From Lasiosphaeria ovina (Eukaryota > Ascomycota > Sordariomycetes > Sordariales > Lasiosphaeriaceae), in contig JAULSN010000008.1 in NCBI GenBank assembly GCA_033439765.1, forward strand, positions 806,001 to 870,000: DNA of 64,000 nt. The letters are read 5' to 3'. The position numbers and the translations under genes were made by a program. Numbering within the stretch: the stretch's first letter is position 1; every line of letters starts with the position of its first letter. Below, piece by piece: positions 11,479-21,534 of this stretch. The notes below the pieces were generated by a model. That model searched no databases. It was given only the letters and a program-made list of their open reading frames with translations, and was not told the DNA's origin.

Positions 11479-13455
11479 GGCTGATTTTTTTTGGGAAGCA
11501 GGCGATGTCTGAATGATTCTTCGTCTTCCCTCGATTGTCCGTATCGGTCTGGTTGAGCAGGAAAGTAAACAGCGAGCAATGAGTTGGTCGGGCGGCGCAG
11601 GATTCTTTGTAACACAGATCGCTAGCGGTTCCCGTGCTAGAAACAGACAGATACTGCTCCCGCTGTAGATGTGTGCGCTTTTTGAGAAGGAGGGGGGGCC
11701 GAAATTTGTCTTCGAGGTCAGCTTCCAGAAGATGTTGACTGTCAACCTTTGGGTCGAGGTCGAGAATGCTATTTTTGACACCAGTGGCGTCCGCTACGGG
11801 GGGTGTGGTCACTCGCTGGGCATCTGATTCTCCAGCACAGAACAGCTGGAAACGCAGCGCGTGGAAATGGGAAACGGGGATTGGCCTGTCTGTCGTGCAG
11901 GGCGATGCAAGCCCCTGGCTCAGCCGAGCAAAGCCACAGGGATGTTGCACCGAGGCGGTGATCCGATCTGGGCAAGAGCAGGTGGAGTGAGCGAATCTGC
12001 GACACGTTTGTGGACTGGACTGTTGCAACAAAACAAGTTGAAAGAAAGTCAGTGGGTAAGGTCACGTTTCTTTGTTCTTACATAGAAGGTGTTTGGCTGC
12101 GGGCGACAGGTCGGGTGTCCTTTATCATCGGGCTTGGAGCCTTTGACAGCGCTGTCAGGTATTCTTGACGAGTCGTCGTGTTGCTTCCAGCTTGTTTCTA
12201 ATCGAATCGAGGTTGCCCAGAGGCGCCAGGAACGCACGCGTTGGCGTTGGCTGGGCTCCAGCCGCCCGCTAAAAGCCCGCTTCTCAAAAGGCGGACAGCA
12301 ACAAACCAATCCCAAAACAAACCCCAACGACAGCAACCTGCACAATATAACTTCTGCTCGCTGTTGTTATGTTCTTTGCGGCGTACGAATACACGGCGAT
12401 CTATGCGGGGAGCAGGCCAGCTTTAAACCTTGTTGGACACGCATTGACCGCGTTCGCGTCGCAAATCTTACTAGCAGCGAGGTATTTGATGCGTCGGGGA
12501 TTTGCTGAAACAAACACCTTCGCTGCATTAGCACATCATGCAGCGATTGCCTGGTTGCCACCTTTCTTTGCCGGCTTCCAGGCCTGCTCCGTGATCTCAC
12601 TCGATTCGGCAGGTCGACCTATCAGTACTATCAAGTATCCCAGGACAACTTCCGGACACCTTGCGGACTTCCAAAGCCATTGTGTTGAATACTTTATGGC
12701 TTGCATATAGTGTGATCTGGCCAAGCAACAAGCTCCCCATTGCGTTATACTTGCCATCTCAGGCCGCGAATGCCGTAAGGAGGTTACTGACAAGGCCTCT
12801 AACTTGTCCAGGATGCCTTTTACCATATCATAATACTCCGCAAGGTATGTACGTAGTTTGGATTGAACATCGATGCCGTTTGCGCTGTCGCGTGGTCATT
12901 AAGGAGAAACATTGTGGTGTCCGGGCCCCAAGATAGGTAAACGGGATCAAGCTCGGGTGTTTTTAATGATGGCAATTTGAGAATCAATGCAAATCCGATG
13001 CCGTCTCCCAACCGGGCCTTTAGAGCGGTGTCCGCGTGTGGCTGCTTTGTGATCATCCGCTCTCAAAAGAGTAACAGTACGGGGCTCGCTGTTGGTATTA
13101 TGACATCGGCAGCCTTGGGTTTGGATGTACTTAAACGGATCGGCAACCTGTAAAGACCCGGCTTGCACGCGCTTCACATTGTGTCCTGGCCAAATTTTCA
13201 GAAACGTAGGTTTCTGGACCGGAAATTCTCTTGTGGTTGACATTCACTTCGCGTGAGCAAAATTTCCCTTGGGACTACCTAGAGAAGCGAGTTAAATTCA
13301 CGGCTCGCCTCTTTGAGTGAACAAGAGGCAAGATATGCCCGAGAGCGCTAGGGAGAACCATTTTAGACCCAGGGATATATCGACCCGGTTCATTCCATTT
13401 TCCCAGGTTCAAAAGCCGAACGCCGTTCCGTGCTAGCCCAAATGATATTGTCGCT
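11479..13455. other. Intergenic region between the coiled-coil gene and RPL30
   Basis: Both neighbours are on the minus strand, so this holds the 3' region of RPL30 and the promoter and leader of the coiled-coil gene. Open frames of up to 139 codons (for example near 12089-12508) lack motifs and plausible splicing partners. I see nothing else. Confidence 0.6.
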
Positions 13456-14253
13456 TTAAGCGGTCTGGTCGCTCAGGATGTCACTGTCACCAGCATCCAA
13501 AATGGCCATCGTGGAGCAACGGAACAGCTTTCCGCAGGCAGTACCAAGCTCGATCTGCGACGGGGTATTCGTAAGCTTCTGACGGTACCCTCCAAAGTCT
13601 AAAGACTTCTTCTCTGGGTAGACCTCAAGACACGAAGTCTCGAGGCCGAGAGCAGATAGGAATAAAATATCCGAAGATATTTCTGTCTGCGCGGAATCAA
13701 GGGTATTTTATGGGTAGACTCACGTTGGTGCCGCTGTAGTGGTGAACCGAGGTCTTAGACATCATGGAGTAGTCTACAACCATGTTAGCTCAGCGCTCTC
13801 TTCTCAACCAAGCGGCCTCTGGAAGTTGAGATTGGCTTGTAAATCCAGACCGGGCAACACGTCATGGCATGACATCCAATTCTGTTGCTAGGTCCAATCC
13901 ACTCCGCCAATCTCTCGCCTACTTCGGTAATGTAATAAATGGGGGGCACTTGCACTCGAGCTCGGACTTGCGAAGAGCAGGTGTATTGGCCTAGAAGAAA
14001 GCAGTCAGCAATTGTTCCATGGCTCTGGTCTGTGCAAAGAGTATGGTGACTTACGGAGATCAGAATGAGCTTCGCCTTTCCGCTGCGGAGAGCCTTTAGG
14101 GTGCTCCGGTAGCCGAGAACGACCTTGCCAGACTTGATGACAAGCGCAAGCTACGGGAATTGTCAGTGAGGGTATTCGGGGCTAGCAGGGCAAATGAAAA
14201 CGGACCTTGGTGCCGATGGACTGGGCATCGGACTTGGATTTCTTGGGGGCCAT
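13456..14253 (-). CDS. RPL30: 60S ribosomal protein L30 (eL30), five exons
   Basis: Exons are complement(13456..13554,13724..13773,13954..13990,14055..14150,14206..14253), giving 109 residues, the normal length for eL30. The protein reads [16 protein letters not shown], then [17 protein letters not shown], then [14 protein letters not shown], then [12 protein letters not shown], and ends with [15 protein letters not shown]; this is the L7Ae/L30e fold of the large subunit. Two splice sites stand out. Intron 1 (55 nt) has a GTCCGT donor. Intron 3 (180 nt) begins with GC (GCAAGT) instead of GT, and only this boundary keeps the conserved ELEYY sequence in phase. Retaining intron 3 would give a stop about 13 codons later. 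In budding yeast L30 represses splicing of its own transcript through a kink-turn, so weak donors here may be regulatory. The gene is divergent from RPL10. Confidence 0.97.
13555..13723 (-). promoter_or_regulatory. Structured last intron of RPL30
   Basis: On the transcribed strand this 169-nt GT-AG intron can form two consecutive stem-loops. One has a 7-bp stem (AAATATC/GATATTT) closed by a cUUCGg tetraloop, inside a longer GCAGA/TCTGC stem. The other has an 8-bp stem (CTCGAGAC/GTCTTGAG, one G-U pair) with a UUCGU loop. A GTCTACCC word occurs twice. No C/D-box snoRNA motifs are visible. A regulatory role is inference. Confidence 0.4.
13774..13953 (-). other. GC-AG intron 3 of RPL30
   Basis: The donor is T|GCAAGT and the acceptor is TTGTAG, with a GCTAAC branch site about 20 nt upstream of the exon. 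No GT donor in the neighbourhood restores the conserved ELEYY reading. The retained frame meets TAG after about a dozen codons. Confidence 0.9.
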
Positions 14254-14610
14254 TGCGAAGGTGGTGTTGGGTGGGCGGAAAGGCGAGATTAATGGCTCCT
14301 GATGGCAATGTCCTCGCCGATGTTTGGCGTTTTCGTCGTTTTGAAGTTTGCGGAGGGAAAAAAGTTGCGAATATTACCCATACACCAAATAGTGGGGTCG
14401 GCCCTCATTGGCTGGAACATGGAGGTGGGATTTCAAAGCCCTAAGTGGCCCACTTTAATCGTCGAAACCCATCGGCGAAAGATTGAGGATTCCGGATTGG
14501 TAATCGCTGGCCTCTGTCAAAATCCAGAGGCTCGGTTTCAATCGTCCTCCCATCACCAACCCAACAACCACCACAACCCGTACGTGATATCATTGAGGAA
14601 ATCCGTCAAG
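14254..14610. promoter_or_regulatory. Shared bidirectional promoter of RPL30 and RPL10
   Basis: 357 bp separate the two divergent ribosomal-protein start codons. The interval has an AGCCCTAA word at 14437-14444, which resembles the CCCTAA-type (Homol-E-like) elements reported for fungal ribosomal-protein genes. It also has two inverted CCAAT boxes (ATTGG near 14407 and 14494). The pyrimidine- and A/C-rich leader before the RPL10 ATG is typical of highly expressed genes. Factor binding is not shown by the sequence. Confidence 0.55.
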
Positions 14611-15500
14611 ATGGCACGCCGTCCCGCGAGATGCTATCGCTATTGCAAGAATAAGGTAAGACTCCGATCGCGAACAAGAAAAGCACTCTTTTCCCGTACT
14701 TTTTCGTCATTCGGGAGTGGGGAACACCGCACACTTCGAATACGCCCGTGGAGCAGGATCTGCTCGGGATACCGCAGTTTTCTACTTTTGCAGTCATGTC
14801 ATGTCGAATATGCTAACACCGTGTCTCTACAGCCGTACCCCAAGTCGCGGTTTAACCGTGGTGTGCCCGATCCCAAGATTCGCATCTTCGATCTTGGCCG
14901 CAAGCGCGCCCTCGTCGATGACTTCCCGTTGTGCATCCACATGGTGTCGAACGAGTTGGAGCAGCTGAGTTCCGAGGCTCTCGAGGCCGCCCGTATTTGC
15001 GCCAACAAGTACCTCGTCAAGCTTGCCGGAAAGGAAGGCTTCCACCTCCGCGTCCGCGTCCACCCTTACCATGTCGTACGCATCAACAAGATGTTGTCTT
15101 GTGCCGGTGCCGATAGACTGCAAACTGGTATGCGTGGTGCCTGGGGAAAGCCCAACGGAACCGTCGCCCGTGTCAGCATTGGTCAGATCATCATGAGCGT
15201 CCGCACTCGTGACTCTAGTAAGTTCTCACATTTAGGCATGCTTCGCGGTGGATGATTAACGTCTATCTAGGCAAGGCTATCGCTCTCGAGGCTCTCCGCC
15301 GCTCTCAGTACAAGTTCCCCGGTCGCCAAAAGATCATCATCTCCAAGAACTGGGGTTTCACTCCTCTCCGTCGCGAGGAGTACCTCGAGAAGAAGGCCGC
15401 TGGTGGCATTCTCGTTGATGGTGCCTATGTTCAGTTCCTGTCCAACAAGGGCTCCCTGCAGCAGAACATGAAGCGCTTCCCCGGAGCTTTCACGGCTTAG
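14611..15500 (+). CDS. RPL10: 60S ribosomal protein L10 (uL16), three exons
   Basis: Exons are 14611..14655, 14833..15217 and 15271..15500, giving 219 residues, the usual length for eukaryotic L10 (QSR1/GRC5). Diagnostic sequence includes [15 protein letters not shown] encoded by exon 1, then [19 protein letters not shown], the [20 protein letters not shown] loop near the peptidyl-transferase centre, and [15 protein letters not shown]. Introns have GTAAGA/CTACAG and GTAAGT/ATCTAG ends; the second splits an AGC Ser codon. L10 joins 60S subunits late, in the cytoplasm, and its loading is required for release of Nmd3. It shares its promoter with RPL30, which fits co-expression of ribosomal proteins. 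Confidence 0.98.
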
Positions 15501-17737
15501 GTTAGGAGACGCGGACAAACGGGTATCTGGTTTGAGGGTGTGGCGCAAACGGTCATTTTTAGGGCTGAGATGAGAGCATGTTACTAGCATCATGGTCGTA
15601 GACTTGCTCTGGTACAGTCAATACATCATTCATCCAGTGGGAATTTTTTCACACAAAGCTTTTGCACTTGTTGTCCCCTCTGCACTTGTGAAGCGTCATG
15701 GCTGAAGAATGGCCTGCCAGGCTCTGATAGTGTTCTCTGCTCATACTCGAACAGTCTCAGTTTCCAAAGTGGCAATTCGGCGAGTGACTCACTGAGATCC
15801 AAATTACAAATCAAGATTCGAAACAGATGGGGGCGGGAATAACTGCCAACACGATCTGTTTTGAGAAGAGGCCCGCTTTACCGCGACCTGCTCGGCTTGG
15901 CCTCGGCTCTAGTTCGCCCCTAAAACGAACCACAATATTCAAGCTTAAAGTCAATCACTGAATGTTGGTTGGCATGGTACCAAGGAACCTGTGAAGAATA
16001 AAGATTATAGCAAATAAACCTGCTTGGAAAAAGTATTTCTAGGAGAGAGATAGGCCTTTCAGTCTTGGAAAGTCCCCCGCTAACAAACATTCAGGGGCTA
16101 GATTCCACATGCATCTAAGTTTAATCAATTGATCTGGCATCAAATAATCCAGTTGCATCGAGGCACCATGCCAGTGTTTCGCACAGGTTGACAATACGGC
16201 CATGCCCAGATGCCAAAGGTACATAAGTAAGGTAGTCATGTTTTGGATGAAGTCATCCGACAAGGACTTTGGGTCACTAAACTCATCCAGGTACCTTTCG
16301 TCCAAGGGCCCGCTCACCATGCTCAGTCTTAGCAGGCCTGACGTCAGCTTTCCGAGGCGAAGATCGGCAGAAACGTCAAGTGCTAGCAGCAAGAAGGAGT
16401 TCCGCAACCGAGGATCCCAGGAAGTAATTAGCGCTGTCACTGAACGGCCACTACTCGTCCTGGGCTGTCAGGAGAGCGCCCGTTCCAACCGAGCTCCGAG
16501 TACTGTACCGAGCTTACGCGGGATGCAAGAAGGAACTCAAGAAAATTGTCCGGTTGCAACTTGCCGGCTACGAACGTTGCAATTAGATGGAACACGAAAT
16601 ATCGGCGGATTTAACAGAGCGATAAGATCATCATCGAGTCCGTCAATGCCGAGCAACCAATCCGTCTTTCTCAATCTCGATGCTCTTGAAGCTTTAACCA
16701 ACGAAACCGAGTGTCGTTGAGGTGGGAGTGGTTAGCGGGCCCTATCGTGCAAAGTCTCAATCCGATATGGGATCTAGCAGGAGTAACCCCTCCACTTAGA
16801 TGGTCACTAACAGCTACAGGCCTCATCACAACTGAGGAAACCCCGACCTTAGGTTACCTCAACAATCCTACATCAGCATCAGCACCAGGTCTCATTAGGA
16901 GCGCGATGATAAGCCGCTCTACTATATTCGCCATTCTTAGTATGTCGTAACCTATAATTTGTCTCGCACCGATCACTGAAGAAGTCGAGATGATCAAAAG
17001 TGGCTGAGATGCTGAGGTCAGCTGAGGTGGTGCTGGTGGGGTTGAATAGAGAACCGGAAAGGGTAAGTGGTGCAACACCCTAACGTTACCCAGGTTGGAA
17101 AGGTACTTACCATGGACATCTTCACCCCGCGTGGTCCCGCCAGCGCCAAGTACCCAAGCACACCTGATAAGATCCCCTGCTCGCGCCCAATCGCCCTTCC
17201 AGGTCTGCTGGCTGCTCAGCCTGTCATGCCCAACCCGTGTCGGTCACCGTATTGTCTACCTTATCGTGCATACATGACCGTCCGAAACCTGGATGTCTCT
17301 GCCGTCTTAAACTTCCAAGACGTCAACGTGTTACACACCCGGTGGGAATCAGTTTCTGTGCCGCAAAAGGATTTCTAGGAACCCGCTCATCATTTGCGCC
17401 TTCCGTTCCTACCGTACCGTACAGTACCTATCTACCGCAAAGCCACGCTGGCCAGCCCAGACCGATCCCGTCACCGCTTGCTGCAAAGCACGCAACTGAC
17501 CCTACCGCCGTCGCCAGTGGTCAGCAACCACGATTTCCATATTACTAGCTTCGACTGCATCCCCGAGTTCCGGAGCCAACCGCGCATCATCGGCCGGTCG
17601 CCCACCATAGGCGAGTCTCAACTTACTCCGTACGGCAATAATTACGTCTTCTGTATCGTGGTCGTCTGCTCTCGTCGATTTTGCCTTCGTCCCTTATCGC
17701 TCGTCTTCGATAAGACGAGAACTGAGTGCCGTCCAGA
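15501..17737. other. Intergenic region with a dispersed-repeat copy
   Basis: This holds the 3' end of RPL10, the second dispersed-repeat copy (16051-16110) and, at the right, the probable promoter of the next gene (CCGTACCGTACAGTACC-like words near 17410-17430). Open frames up to 172 codons lack motifs. No RNA gene was recognised. Confidence 0.6.
16051..16110 (+). repeat. Dispersed repeat, copy 2 of 3
   Basis: It matches copy 1 (8441-8500) over about 50 bases with few differences, sharing CTTGGAAAGTC, CCCGCTAA and AAACATTC. It also shares AGGCCTTTCA at its left end with copy 3 (42583-42645, opposite strand). Confidence 0.6.
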
Positions 17738-19525
17738 ATGGCCTTCCATCAGCCAACTCGGCAGCTCCCACAGCGAATATCCACCCGTGCCGAGTCTGAG
17801 GATGGAGAGTCTGCGATCCTCGCGCCCCAGGCTCACTCAGAGCTGCACGAATCACAGACATGGGTTCTGTTTACGCCTGGCACAGACGCGGGGACCGCAA
17901 CCTCGTACATGAGCTCGGTCCAGGACGACCAGCTCACACCTGGACGATCAAGAATTAGCGATTTGGGAAGCCTGGGCACCGCGGCCCGTTCTGATTTCAA
18001 CTCGCAACCGGACAATTCTGCCGTCCCTTCTGATGTCATCGACGAAGTTGCTGCCGAGGACGACGCAGAGCTCGACAGCCTTGACAGTCACCTACCCGAA
18101 TTTCGAACAGTGCCAAATCCGTATGGCCAGCCAGAAGTCGCTCATGCAGCAACAGTGCTTCCGGGACACGACGGCCTGGGTTCGTTCAGACTAGACGCCC
18201 ACACTATCGATACCAAGACCCAGGATCGCCTTTACGCGTTTGAGCGATTCAACCCCAATCGCGTCAAGCGAAGGCGCGAGAGTTTCGATTTGGCTCGTTT
18301 GGAGCTCGAGAACGAGGAGGCGCAGGAATTGGGGCGCAATCAGAGGATAGAAGCATGGCGGTTAGAACAAAGTCAGCTTCTGCTCGAGGACATCCAGAAG
18401 GAAACAAGAAGACGGCGACAATCGGAGGTTTCGCTTCACGGCAAATCCGTCCCGGCCAGAGACTCGGTGGACCGTTTCGTACCAAGGACCGCCATGGACG
18501 AGGCTCTCGGCGATTCTCAGCTCGCGGGGACCGACTGGCACGACCAAGACGGCCCGCAGCCCCGTGTCGCGAGCGATGGCCTCTGGAATCGCATCACCCG
18601 GAAAGTCATTTGCGACTTGATGGGAATCGATGGCAAGCTTCTTGCCGTTCTCTTCGGGGAAGCTCTTCCAGATGATACAAGTTTGTCTTTTACGCCTAAG
18701 GCATCAACCACCGACTCATCCACCCCCGCATTCGCGCACATAGAGTCGGAGTCATCGCATGACTCGACATGGCAGCTGCATATGCTTGAGCGGATAGCTC
18801 ATGAGCTTGGCATTCTCATTCACCAGATGTCGGCCCACCCCGGCGCCTTTTCGACGTACTCTCGGGTGCAACAGGTGCCTCTGCCGTATGCCGGCCTACC
18901 GGTCATACCAGAAGCGCCTGTGGATGTTCAAGAACCGGCGCGGAAGCTGGACGACAGTGACCCCTCAATACCGCAGTTCAAGCCTACAGTCAGCAAGTCG
19001 ACTGACGCCCTTGGTGCGCGGCCGTCGGAGGCCCCCACGACGGGTACGACTGACATGACTCCGAGCGAGGCGTCACAGACCTTTACTCAGCAGGAGTGGG
19101 AGCAGGACCTCGATATTCGGCTCGTCTTCCGCTATCTGCGCTCGCGCTTCATACCAAGCCGCCCATCGTCGCCCCCATTCACATCGGGGATTTCTCACCT
19201 GGCGACATCGAACACTCAGGAACTTGCTGCCAAGGCGGCCAGGGTGCGTCAGCACCATCCGCTAGTGTCACACTTACATACACATCACCGGCCCCGCCCA
19301 TCCGAGCGGCGTACATTCAAGGCAACTGTCCCCTCAAGCCCGGTGGCTCTGCGGCATCCTTCTGGTAGCTGTGCGAGCCAGAGCACACGCAGATCCGCTA
19401 GGCGAAGCAGTGTATCGGTATCATCACGGCACTCGTCGCGGCATTACTGGGACATAGGAGGGTCGATAGGGACCGGTAGCATAGTCGCCAGCACCGGCCC
19501 TATGGGCAGTTGGGGCGAGGTCTAG
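17738..19525 (+). CDS. Protein of unknown function, 595 aa, intronless
   Basis: A single open frame runs from the ATG of MAFHQPTRQLPQRIS to TAG. An alternative GTG four codons earlier is not a likely fungal start. I do not recognise a family. Residues about 170-230 form a charged helix rich in Arg/Glu (KRRRESFDLARLELENEEAQ and beyond), probably coiled coil. A more hydrophobic conserved-looking block follows (about 285-315, WNRITRKVICDLMGIDGKLL), then a second helical block near 345-370. The segment DLDIRLVFRYLRSRF (about 455-470) precedes a Ser/Arg/His-rich C-terminus. There is no membrane segment or signal peptide. The alternation of helical blocks and disordered linkers suggests a scaffold or adaptor, but no role can be assigned. 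Confidence 0.8.
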   Translation: MAFHQPTRQLPQRISTRAESEDGESAILAPQAHSELHESQTWVLFTPGTDAGTATSYMSSVQDDQLTPGRSRISDLGSLGTAARSDFNSQPDNSAVPSDVIDEVAAEDDAELDSLDSHLPEFRTVPNPYGQPEVAHAATVLPGHDGLGSFRLDAHTIDTKTQDRLYAFERFNPNRVKRRRESFDLARLELENEEAQELGRNQRIEAWRLEQSQLLLEDIQKETRRRRQSEVSLHGKSVPARDSVDRFVPRTAMDEALGDSQLAGTDWHDQDGPQPRVASDGLWNRITRKVICDLMGIDGKLLAVLFGEALPDDTSLSFTPKASTTDSSTPAFAHIESESSHDSTWQLHMLERIAHELGILIHQMSAHPGAFSTYSRVQQVPLPYAGLPVIPEAPVDVQEPARKLDDSDPSIPQFKPTVSKSTDALGARPSEAPTTGTTDMTPSEASQTFTQQEWEQDLDIRLVFRYLRSRFIPSRPSSPPFTSGISHLATSNTQELAAKAARVRQHHPLVSHLHTHHRPRPSERRTFKATVPSSPVALRHPSGSCASQSTRRSARRSSVSVSSRHSSRHYWDIGGSIGTGSIVASTGPMGSWGEV

Positions 19526-20598
19526 TCAGACTGACTGACGCAATGGCGTAGTGTTCCATCGGGGCATTTTTCAAAGGGACTCAGTCGCCGATATAATTTG
19601 ACTTGTCTGAGCTAACTCTTTGTATATCACATCACGGTACATTTCATCACGGAAGCGGGCTGGATGGGTTAGATACGGAGTATCGGAGCGTTTGGATCAT
19701 TAGATAAGCATATTAGGGCGACATAGGCTTTTCATATCCGGGAGGCATGTCCGGGAGGCGAAATTCACATCTCATGCCTTTGGGACACCACTTATTATAA
19801 CCAACTGCCTCGCCTCACACATGTTGCCTTACATCTTATGGTGGTTGTAAGAGCAGCAAAAGAAGCGCCGAGCCCGCCTGTGAAAGGGTCAGGATACGTA
19901 GACTGCTGCTCGACTTTGCTCATTTGATGTTTCGCAAGCCTTACTTCGCCTGCATTTAAGAACAAGCTATGACAGACCGACGGCAGACAAGGCGGCCCGA
20001 CCGGGGCACAAAATATACGTACGCTACTTACAGAAATATTTATATCGATCAAGGACGAGAAAAAGGCCGAAGATAAGGGGTCGGTAGCCCTGGCACACGC
20101 GATGCACTTTGAAGTTCTGGGATGCTGGGGCTGCAGGGGTGGAGCCGAAACAAATTCCTTGGACGGTAGTGCAGACTTTAGAGGCGGTCATGATTGGGGC
20201 TAGCGAGCTGCAAGTCACTGGCGGAGGCCGATCTCGTTCGGCCAGCGCCCGGCCGAGTGGGAGACTAGGTGAAGCTTCTCAGAAAGGAACAAGCCGCGAC
20301 GCGGTCAACCCATGCAGGGATGTTAAGTGCCTCGTGTCCAATGGGAGAGCTCCAACGGTGCAAACGGACAGGGATGCATTGAACGATTCGACTGCGGCCC
20401 GCGCTGACCGCGAACCTAGACGCGTTTGAGGCCAGGCATCCAATGGCTTGCCGTGCTCCGCCGTGCCAGGCACAACAAGAGAGGGTCACGGAGAGCAGGT
20501 GCATGCCGTGGCTGCATGCAGGCCTGATGAGAGAGCGAGTTGCCTTCTTTTCCCTCACCAACAAGATCCCTGCCTGCGCCTACGCCCGCCGCGCAGCT

Positions 20599-20626
20599 GT
20601 CGAGTCGAGTCGAGTCGAGTCGAGTC
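20599..20626. repeat. (CGAGT)n pentamer repeat
   Basis: Five and a half tandem CGAGT units lie in a C-rich stretch about 0.9 kb upstream of the 1071-residue gene. Confidence 0.95.
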
Positions 20627-21060
20627 AGAGAGTCATCCTCCATTTGTCCCGTTTCGTCACGTTGGAAGCAACGCAACAGCGCAGTCGCAAGTCGCAACTG
20701 CCCGGCAGCACCAAAAAAGATACGGGAAGCTCCATCAGTCCAAATTCAGCAGGAGACGCTGCGGGCGAAATCGCGGCGCCACCCCTCCATCCCCCCCGTA
20801 TCCCATTATCCCCTCCACACCTGCTTCGTGCTTCGTCAGTACACCCATACATTTCACCCCGCCTTGCACCCTGCCTGCACCTTGCCTGCATTTCACCTAA
20901 TTCTCCGCCGGTATTCCGTACCAACTTTGGGATGCGCCTCACCGTCTTGCGGCCTCTTTTTGTCTTCTTTTCGTCGCAACACATTTCTACCTGTTCCGAG
21001 GCTACGCGCGCTCTTCCGTCAGATCTTTAAACCCCCCCACGGCAACGATTCAAGGCTGCA

Positions 21061-21068
21061 TATAAATA
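21061..21068 (+). promoter_or_regulatory. TATA-box candidate for the 1071-aa gene
   Basis: TATAAATA lies 474 bases before the ATG. The sequence downstream is pyrimidine-rich, as in many fungal 5' leaders. Assignment depends on the unknown transcription start. Confidence 0.4.
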
Positions 21069-21534
21069 CTAGTAGTTGACCCAGCGTTCGTCCCTCGATT
21101 CCATTTCTTCCCCGCATTCTTCCCGCTGCTTGTGCCGTGCAGAAGAGGTGACGATTGACTCTCGTCTCTCGCTGCCTCAGGACGCAACGAACTTGAATGT
21201 CATATCGCAACTGCGATGCCCGGTCCAGCCTTTTAGAAACTGACCACCATCCTGAGCAGTACCATGTACAAGCTCTAGAGCCGAGTTCATCAGGTTGCGA
21301 CCCAGCTGGCCTGGCCTGGTGTTGGGTCGCATCGGGGCCTGTCTCTGTCACCGACTTTGCGTAACGAGCCGTCGCTTTCGTCTTCTTTTTTTTGGTTGCC
21401 GGCTTCGCTGAGCTGAGCCATCTCTCCCGCCGCGCCCCGATCCCGACCTCGCCCGCGCTCTCGACCTTGCCTGGTGTTCGTCGACCCCCTCTCAGAGCCC
21501 AATCGCCCCAAGGAGATGGTCGTCCGGGGCCTCA

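Larger units (their letters stand above)
19526..21534. other. Intergenic region with a pentamer repeat and probable promoter
   Basis: Both neighbours are on the plus strand. The region has a duplicated CCGGGAGGCATGT word near 19738-19760, a CGAGT pentamer repeat at 20599-20626 and TATAAATA at 21061-21068. Pyrimidine-rich leader-like sequence follows up to the next start codon. Confidence 0.6.

Noticed and set aside
12369..12710. 113-codon hydrophobic open frame
   Set aside because: No start context, motif or splice partner; it is overlapped by other random frames in intergenic DNA.
17726..17737. GTG start four codons upstream for the 595-aa gene
   Set aside because: Non-ATG initiation is unlikely when an ATG follows at once in the same frame.
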